From Oleispira sp963851095 (GTDB lineage: Bacteria; Pseudomonadota; Gammaproteobacteria; Pseudomonadales; Oceanobacteraceae): DNA of 64,000 nucleotides. Under the pieces are notes generated by a model. The model ran no database searches. It saw only the letters and a program-made list of their open reading frames with translations, and had not been told where the DNA came from. Positions 36,735 to 44,892 of this stretch are shown here, one piece after another; position 1 is the stretch's first letter, and every line of letters starts with the position of its first letter. Where the stretch lies: contig CAWKOX010000006.1 of NCBI GenBank assembly GCA_963851095.1, forward strand, positions 124,001 to 188,000, read 5' to 3'. Position numbers and translations under genes: made by a program.

Positions 36735-37511
36735 ATGACTGATAAAATATTAAAAATTTCTGATACTTTTTGGAATATTCGTGGTGAATTTAGAGTTTTT
36801 GGTTTATTAAACATTGGCACTCAAGCATCCTTAGTAAAGCGCTGTAATGGTAAGTTTGTCTTATTAGATTCTTATACATTGCAAGGTGATGTTAAGCAAA
36901 AAGTCGATGCACTTACCCGTAATGGCGACGACATTGAAGCGATTATTAACCTGCATCCCTTTCATACCCTGCATGTTGCAAAAGCCCATGCTGATTATCC
37001 AGACGCTAAGCTTTACGGTACACAACGCCACGTTGATAAGTTCCCTGATTTACCTTGGCAAAAAGAGCTCACCGACTCCAGTGAATTTGCGAATTTGTTT
37101 TCTGATGATTTTGAGTTTTCTGTACCTCAAGGTGTCGATTTCATTTCTCACAATGAAAATCTACATTTCTCATCAGTATTGGCCTATCACCCGCAGTCAA
37201 AAACCCTGCATGTTGACGACACATTAATGCTACTTAAGTTACCGGGCTTACTCGGTGTCTTAAAAAAGCCACAAGTTTCTTTTCATATGACACTCTCCAG
37301 AACGCTTGAACAGCGCAAAGGTGCGGTTGATGATTTTAAGCTTTGGGTTGCCCAGATAGCCGAGCAATGGTGTGATGCGGAAGTTTTATGTGCCGCTCAT
37401 TCTCAGACACTAAGCGTTAAACATTCTTCATTGTCTATTGCGGCAATGATCATGACCGCATTACAACGCGAAGAAAAAGTCTTAAGTAACCACCGTAAGA
37501 AGTTTGGTTAA
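36735..37511 (+). CDS. Metallo-beta-lactamase-fold-like protein (degenerate site)
   Basis: The 258-residue protein has the layout of an MBL-fold hydrolase: LLDSYTLQGDVKQKVDAL, then IINLHPFHTLHVAKAHADYP, a later LHVDDTLMLL and CAAHSQTL. The metal motif HxHxDH is reduced to HPFHTLH, so metal binding and catalysis are uncertain. It may be a DUF4336-like non-canonical MBL protein. It follows the lipase gene but is separated by a stem-loop. Confidence 0.65.
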   Translation: MTDKILKISDTFWNIRGEFRVFGLLNIGTQASLVKRCNGKFVLLDSYTLQGDVKQKVDALTRNGDDIEAIINLHPFHTLHVAKAHADYPDAKLYGTQRHVDKFPDLPWQKELTDSSEFANLFSDDFEFSVPQGVDFISHNENLHFSSVLAYHPQSKTLHVDDTLMLLKLPGLLGVLKKPQVSFHMTLSRTLEQRKGAVDDFKLWVAQIAEQWCDAEVLCAAHSQTLSVKHSSLSIAAMIMTALQREEKVLSNHRKKFG

Positions 37512-37601
37512 ACGCATTTAATAGTTTCAGCACCTATGATGCCGCACTAACTAGCAAGATTGATTGTTAATTAGGCTTTGTAAGAAAAAGTGCAGCAATG
37601 C

Positions 37602-37617
37602 ACGACTTATAAGTCGT
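37602..37617. repeat. 16-bp perfect palindrome between two convergent genes
   Basis: ACGACTTATAAGTCGT. A second hairpin, AAGGCCAA-TT-TTGGCCTT, lies at 37636-37653. They stand between the convergent MBL-like and M19-like genes and may end both transcripts, though T-runs are missing. Confidence 0.55.
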
Positions 37618-37673
37618 CGCACATCCCTGCCAAATAAGGCCAATTTTGGCCTTGTGAGGTGTTAGCTTACTTG

Positions 37674-39920
37674 CTATTGGCCGCTATTAGGGTTCACATA
37701 CTGAGTATTATTATTACTCTCGGCACGCTCCCACATTTGTAAATAGGCCTCGGCAGAATTCATTACAGAATCATAAATACGCGCAGGTGTTTGCTCGCGG
37801 ATATCTTGAATGTGGTCAGCCACTAAACCGTAATGCGCTAATCCTTCATTATTCAGATCAAACGTTCGATTACCGGTAACCTGCTTATCAATTTCAATAC
37901 CTTCTTCTGTAATAAACGGATAAAGCAGAGGGTTAGTCGCCGCATCACTGCGTGCTGGCGCTTGATTACCAATGCCCCCCATGTCGGTAGAGAACGGCAC
38001 CGCTTTTAAATAAGCCGTATTTTCATACAGTGCTAGATAGCGATCGATCCCCCCCTTCAAAGACGTTGATGGGCTATTATAAGGCGCCAATATCCCCCCT
38101 TGAGTTGCAATACCTTGATGCACCGCATGAGGTGAGCCATCGGCTGCGGAATTCAACCAACTATGACCAGAGATCACACCAGAATAATTACGCGCTTGTA
38201 CAATTTCCATAACCGCATTGGCTGTTTTGGTCGACATGTGATCCATTTCGATGATCATCCCCATGTCGATCATGCGATTAACCAAGTAGACCCCTAGATC
38301 GCTCAAACCATACTGATTACACAGAGGCTGGCTTTCATCGTAAACAGGGTTAAGACCAATCAGGTTTAAGATATCTTTAATCACGGGTACATCACCAATC
38401 AATGGGAAGCCCGATTTGAAATAGCGCCCACGCGTTTCAGCATCACAGGTTTCTGTTTCAAAGAAACGGCCTGTTGCTAGCCACTGGCCGACGTTAATAA
38501 AACCATCTTCTTGGCGAGCCCCTCCAAATTGGTTATCAAAACGGTGAGTTGGGTACAGGGTACGCACACCCGCGTTATAAACTTTCTGCAGCTGAGCTTC
38601 AATCGTCTCTTTAGTACAATGATCACGAATACCGCAATCAAAGAGTTCAGACGCTTCAATACCCATTAAAATTGCCATTTTACCATCAGCAATCACTTGG
38701 CGTGCTTCTGCTGGGGTACTAACCAAGCGGAAGAAGCCTTCACCTGGGCCACCTTGCTGAGCATCAATATACGCTTCCATTTCATTTAAACGCTGAATTT
38801 GAAGATCAATACTCTTAGACGTTTGACAGTTATTCGGGTTAATCCAGCTGGCTGGGTTTATGGTTTTTTGCACATTACATAAAACTTCGTTCTCTACTAA
38901 CAGAGACACCATCATCTTCAAGCCACCTTTGTGCGCCCGCTCAACCCACTTGTAGTAATACTGCATGTGAGACAACGATTTGCGCGCTGGCCATTCAGGA
39001 AAATCAGGATAACCGCGAGTATCATAGCGATGATTTACATCATTAAACCCCATTAAGTTACCAATAAGATCCAAAGCGCCACTAGGCCCATGAATTTCTT
39101 TACTATCACGTAACGCTGTTTCAATTCCCCAAGGGCTGAAAGGTTCGCCGTGTAAAAATTTTCCGCCCATAAATTCATAAGAAGTAATATGCGTATGGGG
39201 ATCAATAGCGCCACGTACTGGCAGATTCACATCGGATGTTTGCGATACTGATTCATCTACATTCAAATCAGCTTCTGGGAAAGGCTTACAATCATTTTGT
39301 GCAACCAAATTGAAGCCCGTTTCGCTATTGGCATTGGTAGGATTCAAAATATCCAATACATAAGCGCCACCATTAGCGTACCAACCAATACCACCATAGT
39401 TATGACGCAGTACTTTATTTAAACCAATACCATGAAAGCTATAACGGTAGCTGCCATCATTTTGAAAATGCCCGCCTACACGCCACTGGGCAAATTTACC
39501 GGCATAACGACCCGCTGATACCTCATTGGGTAAGTGGCTGGCTAAATAACGCCCATCTTGATCGGTTAGCATGTAATGAAAATACGATGTCGGCTTAAAG
39601 TAAAAACGTGCAGCACTCGCAGCTGAGGTTGCTTTAAACTGGTAGCTCAAACCATTATCAACTAAGCCACCTTGATCAAAGCGGTTCATGTATTTGCCAT
39701 TAGCTGGTGACTGAATCGCATAACACCCTTGTGCTAAATCATGTACCGAATTTGTTGCAGCGCTGATTTGAGCGGCTGAGGGTGGCGCAGGAGGCGCTGG
39801 TTTTTTTGACATAGCATGCACGTTACCTGCCGCAGCAGATAATAATGCAATTGAAACCGTCATTGAGGCGAGCGGTGTCATTACGCTATGACGATACCGA
39901 ATATTAAACGTGCTGATCAT
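37674..39920 (-). CDS. Exported M19 (membrane dipeptidase)-like protein with N-terminal beta-rich module
   Basis: The 748-residue protein has a signal peptide (residues 1-37, ending NVHAMS), then a proline-rich link (PAPPAPP). Next comes a beta-trefoil or lectin-like module of ~150 residues (YAIQSPANGKYMNRFDQG). The catalytic part has DPHTHITSYE (HxH metal ligands), ILMGIEASELFDCG (possible bridging Glu) and LTY-like repeats. GMIIEMDHMST and GVISGHSW carry further histidines. It belongs to the amidohydrolase/renal dipeptidase superfamily, but substrate and exact family are uncertain. It is periplasmic or secreted. Short tandem repeats stand before the gene. Confidence 0.8.
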   Translation of the reverse strand: MISTFNIRYRHSVMTPLASMTVSIALLSAAAGNVHAMSKKPAPPAPPSAAQISAATNSVHDLAQGCYAIQSPANGKYMNRFDQGGLVDNGLSYQFKATSAASAARFYFKPTSYFHYMLTDQDGRYLASHLPNEVSAGRYAGKFAQWRVGGHFQNDGSYRYSFHGIGLNKVLRHNYGGIGWYANGGAYVLDILNPTNANSETGFNLVAQNDCKPFPEADLNVDESVSQTSDVNLPVRGAIDPHTHITSYEFMGGKFLHGEPFSPWGIETALRDSKEIHGPSGALDLIGNLMGFNDVNHRYDTRGYPDFPEWPARKSLSHMQYYYKWVERAHKGGLKMMVSLLVENEVLCNVQKTINPASWINPNNCQTSKSIDLQIQRLNEMEAYIDAQQGGPGEGFFRLVSTPAEARQVIADGKMAILMGIEASELFDCGIRDHCTKETIEAQLQKVYNAGVRTLYPTHRFDNQFGGARQEDGFINVGQWLATGRFFETETCDAETRGRYFKSGFPLIGDVPVIKDILNLIGLNPVYDESQPLCNQYGLSDLGVYLVNRMIDMGMIIEMDHMSTKTANAVMEIVQARNYSGVISGHSWLNSAADGSPHAVHQGIATQGGILAPYNSPSTSLKGGIDRYLALYENTAYLKAVPFSTDMGGIGNQAPARSDAATNPLLYPFITEEGIEIDKQVTGNRTFDLNNEGLAHYGLVADHIQDIREQTPARIYDSVMNSAEAYLQMWERAESNNNTQYVNPNSGQ

Positions 39921-39969
39921 GTTCAGTCCTTTTAATTATAATTGTTTACTGGAGTGAGCTCTGTATGAC

Positions 39970-40021
39970 TTATCTGCAAGGCTTATTTGCAAGGCTTATC
40001 AGTAAGGCTAATAGTAAGAAC
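39970..40021. repeat. 13-bp tandem repeat, three copies plus a degenerate fourth
   Basis: TTATCTGCAAGGC, TTATTTGCAAGGC, TTATCAGTAAGGC, TAATAGTAAGAAC in direct succession, about 50 nt upstream of the M19-like start. It could be slippage or a multi-site operator. Confidence 0.7.
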
Positions 40022-40366
40022 TTAGAGCTGTACTAATATTTACCCGAATAGACCGATATTAGGTAGGCCAAAAACTACAAAAATACTGAAGAAATCGTAA
40101 AAAGAATGAGTACAAGAAAGGTTTAAAAAGTGAAACTAAGCATTTTTACTAAGCAATGTTTGAAATTAGTAGGTAATTAATTCTATTTGCTTGTTAATTC
40201 TTGAAAAATTGATCCGAACTGAATAAAAAGTATTGGTCTGCCCTGAACTAGACCCTTTTCGCCAGTGATCAACGAATACTGGTTCGCTTTAGTCCAGTTG
40301 ACGTTTTAGGCCCGCTTCAAAGTATTTCTGAAATTTAAAATTGATATCTTTAATAACTACAAAATA

Positions 40367-40408
40367 ATAGCTTTATTACTTTCTATAGATAGCTTTACAA
40401 CTTTCTAT
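40367..40408. repeat. 20-bp imperfect direct repeat, two copies
   Basis: ATAGCTTTATTACTTTCTAT (40367-40386) and ATAGCTTTACAACTTTCTAT (40389-40408) differ at two bases. A partial third (GTAACTTTCTTACT) follows. Confidence 0.6.
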
Positions 40409-40480
40409 GGGTAACTTTCTTACTGAGCAATTGATCGTTTTATTACTTATTAATTAATGGTTTTAACTTTAAATTCACAG

Positions 40481-40810
40481 TTAATCATTTTGACGAGTAC
40501 GCTTTCGAAATTCCACCTTACAATCATCATCTACTAACGTGAAAATACTGTAACGTTTTTTTCCTGTTTTTATATAGCTCGCAATTTCTTTCCTACCCGA
40601 CGTATGATGATTTTTCTTCACAACCCCAGGGTTAAAAACCTCACCATCCTTAAAATAAGAGGCTGCTTTTTTATTGGCCGCCGCTATGGCATCAAAATCA
40701 CGGCATTCTGCTTGGACATAACTTACTGAAAATACATAAATTATCAGCGCTACTAAGAATGCGCTAAACCTATGTATTAAATACTCTAGCCTAGAGAAAA
40801 ATGGAATCAC
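40481..40810 (-). CDS. Small exported hypothetical protein
   Basis: This 109-residue product has a basic start and hydrophobic core (FSAFLVALIIYVFSVSYVQA) forming a signal peptide cut after QAE. The mature ~75 residues contain two cysteines (ECRDFDA and DDCKVEF) that may pair, and many lysines. No family is recognised. It is flanked by gene-poor DNA and appears monocistronic. Confidence 0.55.
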   Translation of the reverse strand: MIPFFSRLEYLIHRFSAFLVALIIYVFSVSYVQAECRDFDAIAAANKKAASYFKDGEVFNPGVVKKNHHTSGRKEIASYIKTGKKRYSIFTLVDDDCKVEFRKRTRQND

Positions 40811-40925
40811 TGCACAGTACTCAAGTCGACGGATTAAATAGTCCTTATTGAGTTAACGGCCATCAAACAAGTATCTTAAGTTTCATCCCGCCATACCAAA
40901 CTTATACCCATTTTATATTAAGCGA

Positions 40926-42095
40926 TTAATAACCTGGCCAATGCCAGCTAGGCGTTGAGAACATGTCTTGCCCTTCGATCTTGGTTTGCCCCAACTCCTT
41001 ATACAAAGCAAGACTATTACACGGGCTATCTCCCGGCTCACCAAGTTCATTGATCAATAAACGGGCATGAGAAACAACCCAAACTTGCGTTGATTTGGAG
41101 GCGAGTTTTATAAGACGACCTAAGGCCGGTAATAAATCAGGATGCAGGCTGGTTTCAGGCTCATTAAGCACCATCAATTTCGGTGGCCGTGGCGTTAATA
41201 AAGCAGCAACCCACAACAGATACCTTAGCGTTCCGTCTGATAACTCTGCAGCTGTCAGTGCCCGTAATAATCCATGCTGATGGAAGCGCAAAATAAAACG
41301 CCCATCTTCTTGAACATCTACATGAATACGTGCCCCTGGAAAAGCGTCTTCAATCGATTCGGCTAACGCGTTCTCATCACCGATTTCCATAATCGTTTGC
41401 AAGGCCGCGGCTAAATCATGTCCATCCTGACTGAGCACAGGGGTTCGAGTGCCAAGCTGAGGCTGACGCGCAGGGGCTTGGCTATCGGTTCTGAAATGAT
41501 CGTAGAAGCGCCAGCTGCGAATCCACTCTCGAATATGAAAAATTTCTGGCGCAAGGTTAAAGTCCCCAACCTCACTTAACATGCTATCAAAGCTATTTAA
41601 GTGTTGGGCAATCACTTGCCAGCTTCGGCCTTCTTTGACTTTCACCATAGGCCCTTTGCGATCGACTAGAACACTAGCAGGACGATACGCTAGACCTGCC
41701 CAAATGCACTCTCGTTTAATTTCTGGGTCTAAAGAAAACGCCGAAGAAGAAGGTTCAGGCAAACCTAGATCAATGCTATAACCAAATTCTTCACTACTAA
41801 AACCTAAGCGTAAACGAACAACATTTTTTCTTGGGCCACCTTGTACTTCAACTTCCCCGGATAGCATTTTGGACGTGATTTTCTCTGGCCCCGCCCAAAA
41901 CGCCGATTCTAGGCCCCCCTCATGAGCGAGAGCATTCACTACCCCACCTTGGGCCGTTTCCGCCAATAACCTCAACGCGCGATATAAGTTGGATTTGCCG
42001 CTGCCATTGAGGCCAGTAATTAAATTAAGGGCCCCCATGGGCATCACCAGCTCAATGATTGAACGGTAGTTGGCTACAGAGATGGTAGAGATCAT
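40926..42095 (-). CDS. AAA family ATPase (RecF/SMC-like, AAA_21 type)
   Basis: This is an ABC-type ATPase of 389 residues. VANYRSIIELVMP and the Walker A GLNGSGKS at ~33 open the protein. LSDGTLRYLLWVAALL is the signature-like segment, and PPKLMVLNEPETSLHPDLLP (Walker B, glutamate, D-loop) and WVVSHARLL (switch His) follow. Stand-alone proteins of this type are widespread and act in DNA repair or in defence with a nuclease partner. No OLD-type TOPRIM domain or partner gene is seen here. Confidence 0.88.
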   Translation of the reverse strand: MISTISVANYRSIIELVMPMGALNLITGLNGSGKSNLYRALRLLAETAQGGVVNALAHEGGLESAFWAGPEKITSKMLSGEVEVQGGPRKNVVRLRLGFSSEEFGYSIDLGLPEPSSSAFSLDPEIKRECIWAGLAYRPASVLVDRKGPMVKVKEGRSWQVIAQHLNSFDSMLSEVGDFNLAPEIFHIREWIRSWRFYDHFRTDSQAPARQPQLGTRTPVLSQDGHDLAAALQTIMEIGDENALAESIEDAFPGARIHVDVQEDGRFILRFHQHGLLRALTAAELSDGTLRYLLWVAALLTPRPPKLMVLNEPETSLHPDLLPALGRLIKLASKSTQVWVVSHARLLINELGEPGDSPCNSLALYKELGQTKIEGQDMFSTPSWHWPGY

Positions 42096-42153
42096 CGGTC
42101 AATCCTGCCTAACAGTACTTAAAATAAGGTTATGCACAGTTTACGCTGTAATT

Positions 42154-42183
42154 TTGGAAAAACACCTCAGATTTGTATATAAT
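42154..42183 (+). promoter_or_regulatory. Probable trhO promoter
   Basis: TTGGAA (42154-42159) and TATAAT (42178-42183) with 18-nt spacing, ending 92 nt before the start. Confidence 0.6.
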
Positions 42184-42275
42184 CCGCGCGCTCTCAAATG
42201 AGCCAGCTGTTGATTGAAACAGCCATCAACAATGCTCTGGTTTTACGTTCCAGATCGCAATAAAAGGAAAGACCC

Positions 42276-43268
42276 ATGTCTGAGCAAACTGCTCCTATCG
42301 TCGTATGCGCGATGTACAAGTTCGTTACCCTAGAAAATTTCCAAGAACTTCGCCAACCCTTATTAGATGTAATGGAAGCCAATGAAGTACGCGGCACCTT
42401 ACTGATTGCTCAAGAAGGCATTAACGGCACCGTTGCTGGCTCTCGCGAAGGCATTGATGCCCTGCTCGCTTGGTTAGCGACCGATGAACGCTTAGCGAAC
42501 ATTGTTTATAAAGAATCGTTTGATGAATCAATGCCCTTCTATCGTACGAAAGTTAAATTGAAAAAAGAAATCGTAACCATGGGTGTAGAGGGCATAGACC
42601 CTAAGCAGGTAGTGGGCACTTACGTCAAGCCTAAAGACTGGAATGCATTAATCTCTGATCCAGATGTGGTTTTAGTTGATACCCGCAATGATTATGAGTA
42701 TCAAATTGGTACATTTGAAGGTGCCGTTAACCCTAATACCGAAACCTTCCGTCAGTTTCCTCAGTACGTCAAAGAGAACATGGACCCGACTAAGCAGAAA
42801 AAAGTCGCCATGTTCTGTACCGGCGGTATTCGTTGCGAAAAATCAACGGCCTACATGAAAGAACAAGGCTTCGAGGAGGTGTATCACCTTGAAGGTGGCA
42901 TTCTTAAATACCTAGAAGAAGTGCCAAAAGAAGAAACCCTGTGGGAAGGTGAATGCTTTGTATTTGATAACCGCGTTGCAGTGAATCACGACCTTGAAAA
43001 AGGCCAATACGATCAGTGCCATGCTTGCCGTTATCCGATTACTGAAGAAGAAAAAGTCAGTATTCACTATCAGCAAGGTGTGAGCTGCCCTCACTGCATT
43101 GATAAATATACTGAAGAACAGCGCGAGCGTTTTCAGCAACGTGAACTGCAAATGCAATTAGCCAAGAAGCGCGGTGAAGTTCATATTGGCGCCGATGTTC
43201 ATGATACTGTAGAGAAACATCGCCAAGATAAACTTCGTTTTCGTGAAGATCAGCGTTCAAAGAACTAA
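42276..43268 (+). CDS. trhO: tRNA uridine(34) hydroxylase
   Basis: TrhO (YceA) hydroxylates U34 of several tRNAs in an oxygen-dependent way, giving ho5U. The 330-residue protein has an N-terminal acylphosphatase-like domain (LLIAQEGINGTVAGSREGID), the rhodanese domain with the active loop CTGGIRCEKS and a C-terminal Cys-rich part (CHACRYP...CPHC) that may bind metal. AAGGA lies before the ATG. Length and domain order are normal. Confidence 0.95.
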   Translation: MSEQTAPIVVCAMYKFVTLENFQELRQPLLDVMEANEVRGTLLIAQEGINGTVAGSREGIDALLAWLATDERLANIVYKESFDESMPFYRTKVKLKKEIVTMGVEGIDPKQVVGTYVKPKDWNALISDPDVVLVDTRNDYEYQIGTFEGAVNPNTETFRQFPQYVKENMDPTKQKKVAMFCTGGIRCEKSTAYMKEQGFEEVYHLEGGILKYLEEVPKEETLWEGECFVFDNRVAVNHDLEKGQYDQCHACRYPITEEEKVSIHYQQGVSCPHCIDKYTEEQRERFQQRELQMQLAKKRGEVHIGADVHDTVEKHRQDKLRFREDQRSKN

Positions 43269-43289
43269 GTATTAGTCTTCAAGCTAACA

Positions 43290-43324
43290 TTTAATAGGGG
43301 CTCGATTAAGCAGCTCCTATTAAA
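43290..43324 (+). terminator. Terminator of trhO
   Basis: TTTAATAGGGGCT pairs with AGCTCCTATTAAA (one G-U pair) across a 9-nt loop, 21 nt after the stop. Confidence 0.7.
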
Positions 43325-43450
43325 TTCTCATTCAACATCTCATTCTCACGCTCTTTATCCTGAACGCTCTTCGCTCTCAATCCTTTCCATATTTAGCCAT
43401 CGATTAGATCAAGTTTTCTAGAGCAGAATAACCCTATTTTTTAGTTTTAT

Positions 43451-43465
43451 TGATAATCATTATTA
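43451..43465. promoter_or_regulatory. Candidate Fur box upstream of the nap operon
   Basis: TGATAAT-C-ATTATTA agrees with the 7-1-7 Fur consensus at 14 of 15 positions. It lies about 185 nt before napE in a 320-nt gene-free leader (43325-43648). An overlapping TTGAT half-site could also suggest FNR, but the second half is missing. Confidence 0.5.
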
Positions 43466-43648
43466 AAGGCAATTTATTTAACAATCAATAACATAGCCTT
43501 CAAAGCCCCCTACTGCGACAACCTCTTCAATTAATGACCTATGTCAGTTTTTAGTCTTTCAATTCAATAGCACTATTACAGGTAACCTCTAGAATTACTC
43601 TTAAGATATATTTTTACCTATTTAAATAAGCAACGGAGTGATTCGGCT

Positions 43649-43816
43649 ATGTCTGAAGAACTAGTTTCAATGGAATCCCGTACTAAAAAAGCTGAGTTAA
43701 CGACTTCGCTTTTTCTGACGTTTATCGTGATTCCTGCATTCACTGTTGGCGGTATTTCTGCTTACGGATTTATGGTTTGGTTTTTACAACTACTTAATGG
43801 GCCTCCTGGTAGCTAA
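43649..43816 (+). CDS. napE: Periplasmic nitrate reductase subunit NapE
   Basis: This 55-residue membrane protein (MSEELVSMESRTKKAELTTS, then one long hydrophobic helix FLTFIVIPAFTVGGISAYGF and a second part FMVWFLQLL) is the typical NapE. CGGAG precedes the ATG. Its function is unknown, but it is always tied to nap operons. It opens a six-gene operon and lies 23 nt before napF. Confidence 0.88.
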   Translation: MSEELVSMESRTKKAELTTSLFLTFIVIPAFTVGGISAYGFMVWFLQLLNGPPGS

Positions 43817-43839
43817 GGAAAAGGGTTTAGGAACGCATC

Positions 43840-44475
43840 ATGGCTAACATTGATCATTCTCGCCGCGCCTTCTTTCGTCGTCCTTCTGCTTTAGCAGCTC
43901 AACCTGCTAAAGATGAGGCCAATTCAGCGAATAGCTGGTTGCCTCAACGCCCTCCTTGGGCTTTGCAGGAAGCGACCTTTGTTGACCAATGCACTCGTTG
44001 CCACGAGTGCATTTCTGCGTGTGAAGAGAATATTATTATTGTTGGTGATGGTGGCTTTCCTGAAATCGATTTTAATCGCGGCGAATGCACTTTTTGCGAA
44101 GCCTGCCTTGATACTTGCCAACCTAACGCCTTATTGAAGCAAGCGCTACCCAATCAAGAAGAGAACAAGCCTTTCTACTTTGATATTAAGATTGACGACT
44201 CTTGCCTTGCAAAACAAAAGACCCACTGCCAAAGCTGTAAAGACGTATGCGACCCACGCGCTATTACTATGCCATGGCCAAAAAACGTAACGTCGGGCGC
44301 GATTCAAACACCTGAGATTAATATTGAAGACTGCACCAGTTGCGGCGCATGTATTTCTACCTGTCCTTCGCAGTCAATTACGATTAGTCCAATTGCCTCA
44401 TCCAACTTTTCAACACCTGCTTCATTAGCAGCAGGTAGCGATCGTAAACCGGAGCTCAACTATGAGAACCAATAA
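43840..44475 (+). CDS. napF: Ferredoxin-type protein NapF
   Basis: NapF helps load iron-sulfur clusters into NapA. The 211-residue protein begins with a basic, twin-arginine-like stretch (RRAFFRRPSALA). It carries four Cys clusters: CTRCHECISACEEN, CTFCEACLDTCQPN, CQSCKDVCDP and CTSCGACISTCPS. Its stop overlaps napD by 14 nt. Confidence 0.92.
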   Translation: MANIDHSRRAFFRRPSALAAQPAKDEANSANSWLPQRPPWALQEATFVDQCTRCHECISACEENIIIVGDGGFPEIDFNRGECTFCEACLDTCQPNALLKQALPNQEENKPFYFDIKIDDSCLAKQKTHCQSCKDVCDPRAITMPWPKNVTSGAIQTPEINIEDCTSCGACISTCPSQSITISPIASSNFSTPASLAAGSDRKPELNYENQ

Positions 44476-44854
44476 AATTGCTTTAGATGATGTCACTGAA
44501 GAAAGCCATATCAGTAGCTTTATCGTTCTTTGCCAAGCAGAAAAACACCAAGCGGTAGAGAAAGCCTTGCACGAACAAGCGGATCTTGAAATTCATGGTA
44601 GTGACGAAAAAGGCAAGTTTGTCATCGTTACCGAAGCGAAGCATCAGGGCATCATCATGGACCGCATCGATCTAATTTCTGCGATCGACGGTGTTGTGAA
44701 TACGTCAATGGTTTACCACCAAGTTGCCGCCATCGACGAACTCGATGATGAAATTGATCAAGCCGATTTGGATCAGCCAATCGAACAAATATATGAACCA
44801 CAAATGTGTGAAGCGCCGACCGATACTGATGCGCCATCACAGACTGTGCAATAA
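44462..44854 (+). CDS. napD: NapD chaperone for NapA
   Basis: NapD binds the twin-arginine signal of NapA during maturation. The 130-residue protein has the NapD core HISSFIVLCQAEKHQAVEK and ISAIDGVVNTSMVYHQV. A longer acidic tail (EIDQADLDQPIEQIYEP) follows that the shorter homologues lack. Confidence 0.92.
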   Translation: MRTNKIALDDVTEESHISSFIVLCQAEKHQAVEKALHEQADLEIHGSDEKGKFVIVTEAKHQGIIMDRIDLISAIDGVVNTSMVYHQVAAIDELDDEIDQADLDQPIEQIYEPQMCEAPTDTDAPSQTVQ

Positions 44855-44892
44855 CAGAATTTAAAAATTAGTATTAGAGTCGGAGAACACCT

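Larger units (their letters stand above)
39921..40480. other. 560-nt gene-free region with short direct repeats
   Basis: No open frame with a ribosome site is seen on either strand. It contains the 13-bp tandem repeats (39970-40021) upstream of the M19-like gene and two 20-bp imperfect direct repeats near 40367-40408. The rest is AT-rich and unremarkable. Confidence 0.6.

Noticed and set aside
37602..37653. Two palindromes as an attachment site or origin
   Set aside because: They lie between convergent genes where hairpins are expected; no integrase, repeat partner or iterons nearby.
39970..40021. CRISPR-like repeats
   Set aside because: The 13-bp units are directly adjacent without spacers, and no cas genes are present.
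42276..43268. Plain rhodanese sulfurtransferase
   Set aside because: The three-part architecture with the acylphosphatase-like N-domain and Cys-rich C-domain is that of TrhO.
43450..43463. FNR box before napE
   Set aside because: Only the first half (TTGAT) is good; the second half does not match ATCAA. The same bases fit Fur much better.
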